Below are positions 1 to 8,544 of a stretch of 64,000 bases of DNA, one piece after another. The stretch spans positions 62,001 to 126,000 of the forward strand of contig CAYXKC010000001.1 in the NCBI GenBank assembly GCA_964465295.1. Direction: 5' to 3'. A model generated the notes under the pieces. That model searched no databases, was not told the origin of the DNA, and worked only from the letters and a program-made list of their open reading frames with translations. Both the position numbers and the translations under genes were made by a program. The DNA is from Methanolacinia sp964465295 (GTDB lineage: Archaea > Halobacteriota > Methanomicrobia > Methanomicrobiales > Methanomicrobiaceae). How positions within the stretch are numbered: the stretch's first letter is position 1; each line of letters opens with the position of its first letter.

Positions 1-387
1 TGCACCTCCGTTGTTATAGAACGGGACTGCCGACCATGTTGAAAAAGATGTAAGACCGGCGAAGTATTCTGAGATTGTGAATGATGTATTTAACGGTCCT
101 ATGATGAGTATGATAAATGAAACGGATAATATGAGCCCGGGTACGATCCTCAATACCCTCTTCCAGAGAAAGTTCCTTACAACCGGCCTCTGCTCCCAGC
201 TACGTGTGATCAGGTAACCGCTGATGACAAGAAGTGTGGCAAGACCTGCCTGTCCCAGGAGGAGGTGCCAGTCGAAGAAGTGTAGATTGGGATATCCAAG
301 TGAAAGCGCATAACAATGGGATATTATTATTGAAGAGGCTGCAAGAAACCTCAAAATGTCAAAATTGTTTGTATACCTGATATTCAT
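1..387 (-). CDS. Acyltransferase 3 family membrane protein (C-terminus cut by window edge)
   Basis: An open frame on the minus strand runs from an ATG at 387 off the left edge, giving the first 129 residues. It opens MNIRYTNNFDILRFLAASSI and continues with an S-H-C-Y segment, then LLVISGYLITRSW and a basic FLWKRVLRIVPGL stretch. This is the N-terminal pattern of the acyltransferase 3 family (OafA/YrhL type): a first membrane helix with the R-F-L-A-A motif and His, followed by the S-G-(Y/F)-L-(I/L) helix and the K-R-x-x-R-I-x-P segment. These integral membrane enzymes transfer acetyl or other acyl groups to exported polysaccharides or cell-envelope glycans. The acceptor is unknown here. Only about a third of a typical protein is visible. 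It lies 11 bases downstream of the methionine synthase gene on the same strand, so it could be read through, but the functions are unrelated. Confidence 0.8.
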   Translation of the reverse strand, partial: MNIRYTNNFDILRFLAASSIIISHCYALSLGYPNLHFFDWHLLLGQAGLATLLVISGYLITRSWEQRPVVRNFLWKRVLRIVPGLILSVSFIILIIGPLNTSFTISEYFAGLTSFSTWSAVPFYNNGGA

Positions 388-398
388 AATCCAGACCG

Positions 399-1295
399 TT
401 ACAACTCCAGGCGAACGGTTTCTGTTGCTTCAACCATGTTTTTAAGTTTTCCAAAAGCTACGGATCTCTCGTGCATCCTCAAACCGCAGTCGGGATCGAT
501 AATAAGTTTATCGGCTCCCAATATCTCTATTCCCTTCCCGATTCTTGAGATTATTGTGTCTACGGATTCCACATTCCGGTCCGCTGAATCCACAACTCCG
601 TACCCGATTATTTTATTCCGGATATCACTATTTGAGATTATTTCGATATTATCCGGGTTATTGGCGAATTCAAGATCGATGATATCTACAGGCATCTTTA
701 GAATATCATCTATAATCTCTCCTACGTTTCCACATACATGCAGACAAACGGGAACACTTACTGAACCGGCTATGGCGCTTATCGACTCATAGGCTGCACT
801 CATACTTGCGATTCCCGTTGATAATATCGGTTCGTCTATCTGTAGTATTGTAATTCCGGTATCCTCGAGAAAACCTGCTTCATGAATAAGCGCCTGGGCA
901 ATATCCGGGATTATCTCGTCCCTGTTCCTGTACATCGGGGTTTTAATCTTTAAGGCATGAGCCAGAGTCGAGGGTCCTGCAAACATGGCCTTTACCTTCC
1001 CGTTTTTTGATATTGCATATTTTGTGTCTGACGCTGTTATTGAACCCTGTGCGGGTTTGATAAGGCCTCTTACCTCCTGACCGTTTATACCCGGGAGCCT
1101 TGAGAGGATAGTCGATATCATATCCCCCCGTACCTGGCCGGTTGATATAATGTCAACACCTGCAGCCATCTGGTCGGAGACTGCCGTCTCGAGTGCACCC
1201 TTATACGGGTTCATCAACGATTTGAATCCTTTAGACTTCACTGCCGGGTAGCTTCCGACAACGGTTGTGGGAAGTGGTTTGGCCATTATCTTCAT
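399..1295 (-). CDS. Archaeal core methionine synthase (MetE C-terminal-like, MesA type)
   Basis: A 298-residue protein matching the catalytic C-terminal half of cobalamin-independent methionine synthase, without the N-terminal half. Zinc ligands expected in the family are visible as His186 and Cys188 (LHVCGN), Glu209 and Cys270 (DPDCG), and a Q-I-D-E-P motif sits at 152-156. In methanogens such short enzymes use methyl-cobalamin or a methyl-corrinoid protein, not methyl-folate, to methylate homocysteine; assignment to the MesA subfamily is inferred from the organism. The chosen ATG overlaps the aspS stop by four bases (ATGA), suggesting translational coupling; a second ATG three codons later (MAKPL) is an alternative. 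Both genes feed protein synthesis, but no closer link is evident. Confidence 0.85.
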   Translation of the reverse strand: MKIMAKPLPTTVVGSYPAVKSKGFKSLMNPYKGALETAVSDQMAAGVDIISTGQVRGDMISTILSRLPGINGQEVRGLIKPAQGSITASDTKYAISKNGKVKAMFAGPSTLAHALKIKTPMYRNRDEIIPDIAQALIHEAGFLEDTGITILQIDEPILSTGIASMSAAYESISAIAGSVSVPVCLHVCGNVGEIIDDILKMPVDIIDLEFANNPDNIEIISNSDIRNKIIGYGVVDSADRNVESVDTIISRIGKGIEILGADKLIIDPDCGLRMHERSVAFGKLKNMVEATETVRLEL

Positions 1296-2581
1296 GGTGT
1301 CAGCCTGTGCCTGTCTCTTGGGAATAATACTGCCTCGCGGATATTGGGCAGTTCAAGCATGGTCATTATCAGTCTCTCCATTCCGAGTCCCCATCCCGCA
1401 TGCGGGGGCATTCCATACCTGAAGGGTTTTAGATAGAATTCAAAGCTCTCCGGGGACAGTCCTTTCTGCCTGATCTGTTCGATTAAAAGGTCGTGCTGGT
1501 GGATACGCTGTGCACCGCTGGATAACTCCATCTTAGGATGCATAAGATCGAATGCCTTACAGATCTCCGGTTCGTTTTCATATGGCATTGCATAATATGG
1601 TTTGATGGCGGTCGGCCAGTCGGTTATAAAGTAATGCTCCCCCATCTCGTCACCGATCGCCCTTTCGGCAGCTGTTGAAAGGTCGTCGCCATAGCTAATC
1701 TCTTCTTCAATTGAGACAGATGCGATATCGATTGCTTCTGTGTATGTAATCTTTGGGAAAGGAGTCTTTGGGACTTCAAATTCAATTCCAAGAATGTCAA
1801 TCTCATTTTGACAGTTTTTCTCAACAGCACTGTAGGCAGAGACGATTACTTTTTCAAGAATATCCATTACATCGTTGTGATCTGCAAATGAAACTTCTAT
1901 GTCTATCGATGTCGCCTCGTTCAGGTGCCTCGTCGTATTATGTTCCTCTGCCCTGAATATGGGGCCTATCTCAAAGACCTTCTCGAATCCTGCCGCCATC
2001 ATCATCTGTTTGTAGAGCTGGGGACTCTGGTTTAGAAATGCTTCCTTTTCAAAATATGCAATCGGAAAGAGCTCTGTACCGCCCTCTGTTGCAGCGGCTA
2101 CTACCTTTGAGGTTGTGATATTGATGAATCCTTCTTTGAAGAGGTAGTTGTATATTGCCTCCGTAACATTGCTTCTGATTGAAAAAACCGAATTAATCCT
2201 CGGTCTTCTTGCATCGAGGTACCTGTTGTCGATCCTTGTATCGACTTCGGCAAGCACTTTTTCAGACACATCCAGTGGGAGAGGAGTTTCGGCACGGCTA
2301 AGGATCTCGAATTCTTCAGGAATGATCTCTCTTCCGCCCGGTGCTTTTTCGGTCGGCTTGACCAGCCCTGAAACCATAACCACTGACTCTCTCGAGACAT
2401 CTTTCACTGCATTGAGCACAGATTCAGGTGCCTTCTTTTTTACAATGGTGGCCTGGAGAAAGCCGGTCCTGTCCCTGAGAATGTAAAAACTCAAACCGCC
2501 AAGATCGCGTATTTCATGAACCCAGCCAATGACTTTTGCAGTCTCCGTTTCCGGTGTTACTTCATTCAAATATTTACGCAT
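1292..2581 (-). CDS. aspS: Aspartyl-tRNA synthetase, archaeal type
   Basis: A 429-residue class IIb aminoacyl-tRNA synthetase that charges tRNA-Asp. It starts with the OB-fold anticodon-binding domain (about 1-105; G-W-V-H-E-I-R-D-L-G-G) and continues into the class II catalytic core: motif 2 around GPIFRAEEHNTTRHLNE and motif 3 at the C-terminus, GWGLGMERLIMTM. The length is that of the short archaeal/eukaryotic form without the bacterial GAD insertion. In archaea this enzyme is often non-discriminating and also makes Asp-tRNA-Asn for GatCAB; the sequence read by eye does not settle which type this is. It is the first gene of a leftward pair, with an AT-rich intergenic promoter region of about 110 bases shared with the divergent stress-protein gene. 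Confidence 0.95.
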   Translation of the reverse strand: MRKYLNEVTPETETAKVIGWVHEIRDLGGLSFYILRDRTGFLQATIVKKKAPESVLNAVKDVSRESVVMVSGLVKPTEKAPGGREIIPEEFEILSRAETPLPLDVSEKVLAEVDTRIDNRYLDARRPRINSVFSIRSNVTEAIYNYLFKEGFINITTSKVVAAATEGGTELFPIAYFEKEAFLNQSPQLYKQMMMAAGFEKVFEIGPIFRAEEHNTTRHLNEATSIDIEVSFADHNDVMDILEKVIVSAYSAVEKNCQNEIDILGIEFEVPKTPFPKITYTEAIDIASVSIEEEISYGDDLSTAAERAIGDEMGEHYFITDWPTAIKPYYAMPYENEPEICKAFDLMHPKMELSSGAQRIHQHDLLIEQIRQKGLSPESFEFYLKPFRYGMPPHAGWGLGMERLIMTMLELPNIREAVLFPRDRHRLTP

Positions 2582-2694
2582 ACAAATTCTGCATTATGTT
2601 ATGTAACTACAGTTTTATTTTGCTTTTCTCAGGTACTCTTTTTTTTATTGCAATAATTTTAATAATCTGAATTCGTAGATAGACCCGGGATAGC

Positions 2695-3144
2695 ATGATC
2701 GGAAAGATACTGGTTGCAATCGACGGTTCGCCCGCCTCAGAGAAGGCACTGGATATCGCAATCGATGAGGCGAAAGCGAGAGATGCAGAACTTCATGCAA
2801 TATTTGTAGTCCCGGGCCCGCCACCGGATACGACTATACATGACGGGGGCGCACATAACCCGGGTGCCGGTACATCCAATCCGGGTGAAACTTTAAACAA
2901 TACTGGCGGACTGCTCCTTGGACATGCGGAGGCGGCTGCAGCCGGGAGAGTTGTTGGGATAATTACACATTGCATTTATGGAGATCCCCCCGGTGCAATC
3001 ATTGAGCTGTCAGAAGAGATCGGGGCTGATTTAATAGTACTGGGTTCCAGCGGGAAGAACGGATTTGACAGGTTCTTTCTTGGGAGTGTAAGTTCAGGAG
3101 TAATCGAAAAATCCAGAATTACAACTATTATCGCGAGGAATTAA
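2695..3144 (+). CDS. Universal stress protein (UspA family)
   Basis: A 149-residue single-domain Usp protein. It begins ILVAIDGSPASEKALDIA, with the nucleotide-contacting Asp, and ends with the ATP-binding signature G-S-S-G-x9-G-S (GSSGKNGFDRFFLGSVS), so it probably binds ATP. Between strands 2 and 3, roughly residues 39-75, it carries an unusual Gly/Pro/Asn-rich stretch (DTTIHDGG..., NPGAG, NPGETLNNTGG) where most relatives have a compact helix. The 5' region has a TATA-like AT-rich tract and the start is preceded by CCCGGGATAGC. The role in this organism is unknown; Usp proteins generally act in stress responses. It stands alone, divergent from aspS. Confidence 0.9.
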   Translation: MIGKILVAIDGSPASEKALDIAIDEAKARDAELHAIFVVPGPPPDTTIHDGGAHNPGAGTSNPGETLNNTGGLLLGHAEAAAAGRVVGIITHCIYGDPPGAIIELSEEIGADLIVLGSSGKNGFDRFFLGSVSSGVIEKSRITTIIARN

Positions 3145-3190
3145 TAATACGGAAAAGAATTTATTAAATCCGGTCAGAATATTAATATAT

Positions 3191-4399
3191 ATGCGGCGCT
3201 TCCCGAATAAATTATTATTTTGTCTGTTTTTATCAATCATTCTCTCCTGTATGCCGGTAGCATGTTCGGCAGCAGGTGAACTGGAGATATGGGGATATAC
3301 CGAACCCGGGAATGTGCTTTGTCCCGGCCAGGATGCTACCGCCATCTATACAATCGGGTACAAATTTGAATCCGATGACGAAAGCCTCCAGTTATATACA
3401 GAACTGATCAATCCGAAATGGGAGGCGTCAATAATTATCGACGGGGTAAGCCATGTTCTCCCTTCAGGTAACGGCAGGTACATGAGTCTTAGCGGATTTG
3501 AGCTCTATTACCCCCGGACCCACTCTTCAAAGGTTGAATTTTCGCTTAAGGGAACAGTTCCCGAGGTTTATTACTCCGGGAATTATACGATCTTCCTTGC
3601 AACCTGGTATGACTATGAAGGTTCGGTAACGGACGAAAAAGTTGTTGAAGCAATTATCGTGAATCCGTCTGAGATCGAGAGTATTCAGCAGACCCGCGAG
3701 AATGAACTTCAGCTGCTGAGGAATTACCTGGATGATAAGTATCTTCCCGGTGTGGATCTCACTTCTGCCGAAAAGAAGTACAGCGATGCCGCTTCAGCCA
3801 TAGAGAATGCCAAAAAAGCCGATCCGGCTACATCAAGCTCTCTTCTCTCAGATGCAAAGATCTTTATCGACGAAAGCTACCTGCTGGCGGATAAGGCATG
3901 GGCAGATTATTCGATTGGACAGGCAGGGTCTAAGATCTCTGTTGTAAGAGGGATGATCTCGGTATATGAGGATAAGGGGTTGTCCGGTGATTCGAGAGTA
4001 TGGGTTGTCCGATCGTATGTAGACAATGCTGACACTCTCCTTGTCCTCGCCTCAGAGAAATTTGGCAGTTCAGATTATGATTCTGCAGGGAGTTATGCGG
4101 AACAGGCGCAATCCAAGGCGGAACAGGCATATGATTATGCATGCAGCCTGAATAAAGAACTTGATCTAAAATCCCCGGCGATGCAGACCTCTTCCACTCC
4201 GAAAAAGACCACATCGTCTCCAACCTCAACCTCCCCGGGATCTTCCGGAGAAAGCATTGATGATGCGGGTGTTGGGGATTTCCTCCAGTCTGAAGTCGAT
4301 CTGGATAGTGCGATAAAAATTCTTTCTATGATTGGTGAAGGATTAATGGGGGCTTTCGAGTTTCTTGGAGGCCTGATTTCGATGGCTTCTGATAACTGA
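3191..4399 (+). CDS. Secreted protein of unknown function with helical repeats
   Basis: A 402-residue protein not recognised as a named family. Residues 1-28 form a Sec signal peptide (basic start, LLFCLFLSIILSCMP core, then ACSAAG with likely cleavage after Ala). Residues about 30-155 look like a beta-sandwich domain rich in Tyr, Gly and Glu. About 160-325 is alpha-helical and Ala/Asp/Ser-rich with recurring spacing (KKYSDAASAIENAKKAD, DNADTLLVLASEKF), resembling a helical bundle or coiled coil. About 332-355 is a Ser/Thr/Pro-rich linker, and the last 45 residues contain a hydrophobic helix (GLMGAFEFLGGLISMA) that could anchor it to the membrane. It probably acts on the cell surface. Its last 57 bases overlap the 3' end of the convergent CofD-like gene. 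Confidence 0.65.
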   Translation: MRRFPNKLLFCLFLSIILSCMPVACSAAGELEIWGYTEPGNVLCPGQDATAIYTIGYKFESDDESLQLYTELINPKWEASIIIDGVSHVLPSGNGRYMSLSGFELYYPRTHSSKVEFSLKGTVPEVYYSGNYTIFLATWYDYEGSVTDEKVVEAIIVNPSEIESIQQTRENELQLLRNYLDDKYLPGVDLTSAEKKYSDAASAIENAKKADPATSSSLLSDAKIFIDESYLLADKAWADYSIGQAGSKISVVRGMISVYEDKGLSGDSRVWVVRSYVDNADTLLVLASEKFGSSDYDSAGSYAEQAQSKAEQAYDYACSLNKELDLKSPAMQTSSTPKKTTSSPTSTSPGSSGESIDDAGVGDFLQSEVDLDSAIKILSMIGEGLMGAFEFLGGLISMASDN

Positions 4400-5257
4400 C
4401 ATGAGATCCCAGGCGAGTGATTCTGCAGAATGCCCGGAGTTCATCTTCGTATTCATCTGCATCGCTCCTTCTATTCTTTTTTCCTGGTTTTGATCCTGGA
4501 TCATAAGGTCTGTAAAACCCGTATAGGCTGAGAGAATTTTATTGTAATTAGTCAGAGCACATCCTGAAGGGTTTTTGGGAAGATCCGGTGCGAAAGCGAT
4601 AGTAAACTGTTTAAAAAGAAGATCCTTCATGCCATCGCATGCAATTACAGGCATAAGCGATGTCAGATGCGAACCCGGGCCGATGATGACTGCATCTGAT
4701 GATGATATTACCGAGGCCGCTTCCCGGGTGATAACCGGGTTGTTGGAGAATTCAATTTTAATCTCCCTGATAATATCCAGTTCATTTCCGGTGATGTTAT
4801 CCCTTAGATTGATTGAAGGCACAAATTCATCACCAGCTTTACAGTAAAGTTCCATTCGATTGTCTGTAGCAGGAAGAATTTTGGCACATATTCCAAACCT
4901 CCGGCACATCTGTTTAGTAACCTCGGTTGCCGTGAGTCCTTCTGAAAAGTATCTCCCTCTCGCCGTATGAACTGCACGCTCCTTATCCCCGACAGGTACA
5001 ATGTCATCTTTGAAATATCTTTTAAAAAAGGAGTATGTTGAAAATGTATCCCCTTTAATTCCACGCCATTTTGAGGTATCCAGTATACCCGAGAATAAAT
5101 AGATCAGGTTGTCGATATCCGGAGATGCCATAGTCCCGTCTATCCATATTGAATCCGATGTGTTTGCAATTACGGCAATCTCATCATCGTCGAGAAAGTG
5201 CCTGAATGCACGAATCAGTTTCAGCGATTCGCTTCCGCCTGAAATGACGGTAATCAT
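4343..5257 (-). CDS. CofD-like paralogue, function unknown
   Basis: A 304-residue protein clearly related to the CofD located 1 kb upstream: it shares the S-P-D-I-D-x-(L/V)-x-Y-L-F segment (45-55), G-I-K-G-D-T (66-71), the G-D-(K/R)-(E/D)-R-A-V helix (90-96) and the overall length. Key positions differ. The N-terminal GGTGTPKLIRG of CofD is GGSESLKLIRA here, the Q-E-Y-W-V motif conserved in genuine CofD is absent (around 145-152), and the GPSNPVTSI loop is GPGSHLTSL at 193-201, closer to the GPGS(L/x)xTS loop of the YvcK/GlmR branch of the same superfamily. It is therefore unlikely to be the standard lactyl-phospho-guanylate:Fo transferase. It could bind another nucleotide or sugar nucleotide, or transfer a different group to Fo. 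It is the last gene of a leftward cofD-membrane protein-cofD-like set. Confidence 0.75.
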   Translation of the reverse strand: MITVISGGSESLKLIRAFRHFLDDDEIAVIANTSDSIWIDGTMASPDIDNLIYLFSGILDTSKWRGIKGDTFSTYSFFKRYFKDDIVPVGDKERAVHTARGRYFSEGLTATEVTKQMCRRFGICAKILPATDNRMELYCKAGDEFVPSINLRDNITGNELDIIREIKIEFSNNPVITREAASVISSSDAVIIGPGSHLTSLMPVIACDGMKDLLFKQFTIAFAPDLPKNPSGCALTNYNKILSAYTGFTDLMIQDQNQEKRIEGAMQMNTKMNSGHSAESLAWDLMSVIRSHRNQASKKLESPH

Positions 5258-5300
5258 CGGGTTATATTGGGCTGTGAAAAATAAAATAGATTGTCTGTGT

Positions 5301-6221
5301 TTATTCCATAAGCCGGTAACCGGAATTCAGCTTTTCCAGTACGGCAAGTGAATACACCCTGAGGAAAGTGCTGAAGGGAACGCTTATGATAAGAAGCACC
5401 GGGATAATTATGGCAAGGAACAATACCAAAACTACTACATTAAGCAGGTTTAACCCGAGTCCGATTCCCATGAGAAGGTACAATATCAGGAAAGGTATTC
5501 CGACTGCAATTATTACAATCATGGATGCAAGTAGAAGGAAGATTGCCACGACAATCGATATGACCACCTTCATAATCAGGTAAATTATCGATTGAGCCGG
5601 GCTTTCTTTTACTATTGAAAAGCATTTTTTCCATCCTTCAATAACTCCGCAATTGTCCTTAAGCATGATAGGTACAACAAAATCTATTGTAAATATTGAT
5701 ATTATGGATACTGCAAGTATCACAAGGAGAAAAAATCCCAGGGCAGCCATGAATAATATTGGATCGAATGAGCCCCCGGAAGAAAATATTGACAACAGGA
5801 ATACGGCGACTGCTGCAATAACGAGAAAGATCATTATTATCATGAATATGAAAAGCCGAAATCCCCTGCCGGCATTCTCCCTGAAAAATTTTCTTAACCG
5901 GAATTGATTTTCAGCCAGGCATTTAACGAATACAAACTGGAAGACATTTGAAAAATAAAGATAAACCAGAGCAATCAGACCAACGGCTACCAGTAAGAAT
6001 ATTATCAGTTCGGGAATGTCCCAAAAACCTGCTTCAAGACCTGAGAGATCCGAAGGAGGATTCCCCGGGAATGAGGAGGGAAAATTAAATCCGCCAAATC
6101 CCCCTGTGAAGAGACAGATTACAGCTATTCTCCACCAGACACTCCACTTAAACGGCCACAAGAGACTTTTTGTTCTTTCAATTGCATCATCAATAGCTGA
6201 GAATGCATGATAAACAGACAT
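5301..6221 (-). CDS. Polytopic membrane protein (DUF7544-like)
   Basis: A protein of 306 residues from the chosen ATG at 6221; a longer frame begins at 6329 but would overlap cofD and adds an unconvincing N-terminus. It opens MSVYHAFSAIDDAIERTKSL then LLWPFKWSVWWRIAVICLF, a pattern I recall from an archaeal membrane family also found in haloarchaea (I believe DUF7544). A Gly/Pro/Ser-rich loop follows (about 45-60), then about five more hydrophobic helices in the rest of the chain. No catalytic motif is visible. It sits between cofD (53 bases upstream) and the CofD-like gene (43 bases downstream), so the three may be co-transcribed; whether it belongs to F420 metabolism is unknown. Confidence 0.7.
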   Translation of the reverse strand: MSVYHAFSAIDDAIERTKSLLWPFKWSVWWRIAVICLFTGGFGGFNFPSSFPGNPPSDLSGLEAGFWDIPELIIFLLVAVGLIALVYLYFSNVFQFVFVKCLAENQFRLRKFFRENAGRGFRLFIFMIIMIFLVIAAVAVFLLSIFSSGGSFDPILFMAALGFFLLVILAVSIISIFTIDFVVPIMLKDNCGVIEGWKKCFSIVKESPAQSIIYLIMKVVISIVVAIFLLLASMIVIIAVGIPFLILYLLMGIGLGLNLLNVVVLVLFLAIIIPVLLIISVPFSTFLRVYSLAVLEKLNSGYRLME

Positions 6222-6273
6222 ACAACAATATAAGGGATTTTTTATTATAAATTGATTGAACTTTTGAGTTATA

Positions 6274-7176
6274 TCAAAAATCCACAAGAGATAGGATTTC
6301 TCCGGCAAGTCCGGAGCTGACAGCTTCATCTGTCATCAGGGTATCAGCCCGGATTCCACTCTCAAGCATTAATGGATCCCTGATATCCTGTATGAAGAGA
6401 TCCGTGAACTCACTGTACAACGATAAAGTGCCGGCTGAATCTGCTGTCATTCCCCATGCCTCCATGAGTGCCTTTGCGGGTCCGCTTACCGGTTCGCTGC
6501 CGATGAAGGGGCTGACCGAAATTACAAATGCGCTCTTTAATGCCTCTTTTATACCTGAGCATTCGAGAATAGGCGATATACTTGTTACAGGATTTGAAGG
6601 CCCAATTACGACGAGATCGGAGTTGTCTATTGCACTAACCGACTCTTTTGTTCCGGAGATCATTTCGTCGCTGTTTCTTATAATTTCATCAATATCCAGG
6701 TTTCCGCGGTGTTTTACCCAGTATTCCTGAAAATGTATGAGTTTTCCCCCGGTCCTGATAAAGGTCGTATATTCGGAATCCGTCATGGGAAGTATGTTTG
6801 CGGTTATATCCATCCTCCTGCATAGTTCCTTTGTCGATTGCGTCAGAGTCATTCCCGATTCAAGCATGCCAGCCCTGGCAATATTTACAGCTCTGTCCCG
6901 GTCTCCAAGAGTAAGATATACATCCTCGCCAAGATCCTTCAGAAAATCATTTGTTATTGTGGTGTCGCCCTTAATTCCCCACCATGTATCTGTATCCAGG
7001 AGTCCTGCAAACAGATACATTACTGTGTCTATATCCGGAGATAAGTGGCTGCCGTAGATCCACATATCCTCTGCGGTATTGACTATTACAGAGATGTCAC
7101 AGTCTTTTATGTGGTTCCTAAAGCCCCTGATCAGTTTAGGGGTACCCGTGCCTCCTGAAAGAAATGTGACTTTCAT
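6274..7176 (-). CDS. cofD: 2-phospho-L-lactate transferase (coenzyme F420 biosynthesis)
   Basis: CofD transfers the lactyl-phosphate moiety from lactyl-2-diphospho-5'-guanosine to the deazaflavin Fo, giving F420-0 in the cytoplasm. The 300-residue sequence has the family features: GGTGTPKLIRG at 8-18, S-P-D-I-D-T-V-M-Y at 46-54, W-G-I-K-G-D at 66-71, F-Q-E-Y-W-V-K-H-R-G at 149-158 and G-P-S-N-P-V-T-S-I at 192-200. F420 is the main hydride carrier of hydrogenotrophic methanogenesis, so this gene strongly supports the taxonomic reading. The minus-strand upstream region contains TTTATATATC, a likely TATA box, about 35 bases before the ATG. It heads a leftward group with a membrane protein and a diverged paralogue. 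Confidence 0.95.
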   Translation of the reverse strand: MKVTFLSGGTGTPKLIRGFRNHIKDCDISVIVNTAEDMWIYGSHLSPDIDTVMYLFAGLLDTDTWWGIKGDTTITNDFLKDLGEDVYLTLGDRDRAVNIARAGMLESGMTLTQSTKELCRRMDITANILPMTDSEYTTFIRTGGKLIHFQEYWVKHRGNLDIDEIIRNSDEMISGTKESVSAIDNSDLVVIGPSNPVTSISPILECSGIKEALKSAFVISVSPFIGSEPVSGPAKALMEAWGMTADSAGTLSLYSEFTDLFIQDIRDPLMLESGIRADTLMTDEAVSSGLAGEILSLVDF

Positions 7177-7303
7177 CCAGAATAGTTTAAAACGGGAGAT
7201 ATATAAAGTGGATTATAAGTGACAACCTGTTTACTTATGAGCCGGTCTCTTAATTCCAATAATTATATCAGATTATATAAATCAAATAGAATGTAGGAAG
7301 CGG

Positions 7304-8509
7304 ATGAAGACGATAAAGGATCCCGTCCACGGGTATATCAGTGTAGATCAGAGGGTATTGCCTTTACTTGATTCTCCGCAGGTGCAGAGACTTCGTTATA
7401 TCAGACAGCTCGGTTTTTCGCACATGGTATATCCGGGAGCGAATCATACAAGGTTCGAACACTCTCTTGGCACCATGCATCTTGCGGGAATTCTCGCCAG
7501 AAGCCTGAAACTTACTGACCCGGATGTTCTCCTGTCGATGGTTTCAGGGCTTTTGCATGATATCGGGCACGGCCCCTTTTCGCATGCAACCGAATCTTTG
7601 ATTGAAAAGTATCTTGGAAGAAGCCACCACGAGGTCGGTTATATGATCTGCGGTGAAGAATTGGGAGGAGCCATAGAAAGGCTTGGGCTCGAACCCAACG
7701 ACGTATGTGAAATGATCGAAGGCAGGCATGAACTTTCAGGAATAATACATGGGGAACTTGATGTCGACAGGATGGATTACCTGATGAGGGATGCTCATTA
7801 TACGGGGGTTCCCTATGGGACTGTCGATGCCCAGAGACTTATTCACAGCACCACGATGTCCGGGAGCGGTCTGGTATTGAGAGATAGCGGCATAATTGCT
7901 GCTGAGTCGCTTCTTATTGCGCGTACATTGATGAGGCCGACGGTGTATTTTCATCATGTATCAAGAATTGCAGAAACGATGGTCAAGACGGCTGCAGAGA
8001 GATACCTGGAATCTGCAGGCACCACCCGGGCAGAATGTTTGCTTGCGCTTGACGACGGTTCATTCTGTGTCGAAATCATGTCTTCGGAATGTGAGAGTGC
8101 GTCATCTCTGATGAAAGATCTCCTGAAAAGAAAATTATACAAGAGATCGATCTATGCCGGTATCGACCAGGTCAGGTACTCTTCAATACTCCGAAGACCC
8201 GAACAGATAGACGAGAAAAGGATAGCCGCACAGATTGCCGAATCGGCTGGTATCGACGAGCATCATGTTCTGGTCGACATTCCTCCTTTTCCGTCTCCCA
8301 TGTCGATAGAAGTTATGGTGGAAAACAGAAACGACCTTGTTTCGCTGGAGAAGATGTCGCCCCTGGTCAATACCCTCAATGATACAAGAAAGACACAGTG
8401 GAGGATGGGGGTCTATACACTCCCCGAATACCGCAGGATAGTAGAGGATGCAGGTCGCGAGGTTCTCAATATCGGCAAACCTACAAAACAGAACAAGTTA
8501 AATATATAA
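7304..8509 (+). CDS. HD superfamily phosphohydrolase (COG1078 type)
   Basis: A 401-residue metal-dependent phosphohydrolase of the dGTPase/SAMHD-like branch. The N-terminus KTIKDPVHGYISVD and the HD metal ligands are visible: F-E-H-S at 52-54, H-D-I-G-H at 85-89, and the distal Asp in GELDVDRMDYLMRDA at 150-163. Relatives hydrolyse dNTPs or other nucleotides; the substrate cannot be read from the sequence. The stop lies 35 bases before ubiX on the same strand, so it may be co-transcribed with the isoprenoid-linked genes, though a functional connection is not established. The start is preceded by AGGAAGCGG. Confidence 0.88.
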   Translation: MKTIKDPVHGYISVDQRVLPLLDSPQVQRLRYIRQLGFSHMVYPGANHTRFEHSLGTMHLAGILARSLKLTDPDVLLSMVSGLLHDIGHGPFSHATESLIEKYLGRSHHEVGYMICGEELGGAIERLGLEPNDVCEMIEGRHELSGIIHGELDVDRMDYLMRDAHYTGVPYGTVDAQRLIHSTTMSGSGLVLRDSGIIAAESLLIARTLMRPTVYFHHVSRIAETMVKTAAERYLESAGTTRAECLLALDDGSFCVEIMSSECESASSLMKDLLKRKLYKRSIYAGIDQVRYSSILRRPEQIDEKRIAAQIAESAGIDEHHVLVDIPPFPSPMSIEVMVENRNDLVSLEKMSPLVNTLNDTRKTQWRMGVYTLPEYRRIVEDAGREVLNIGKPTKQNKLNI

Positions 8510-8544
8510 TAGGTTATTTCAATCAAATCTGGAGACATTGCCTG

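Noticed and set aside
8398..8544. In-frame upstream extension of ubiX inside the HD phosphohydrolase gene
   Set aside because: The extension is read out of frame through a conserved gene and the normal UbiX N-terminus begins at 8545.
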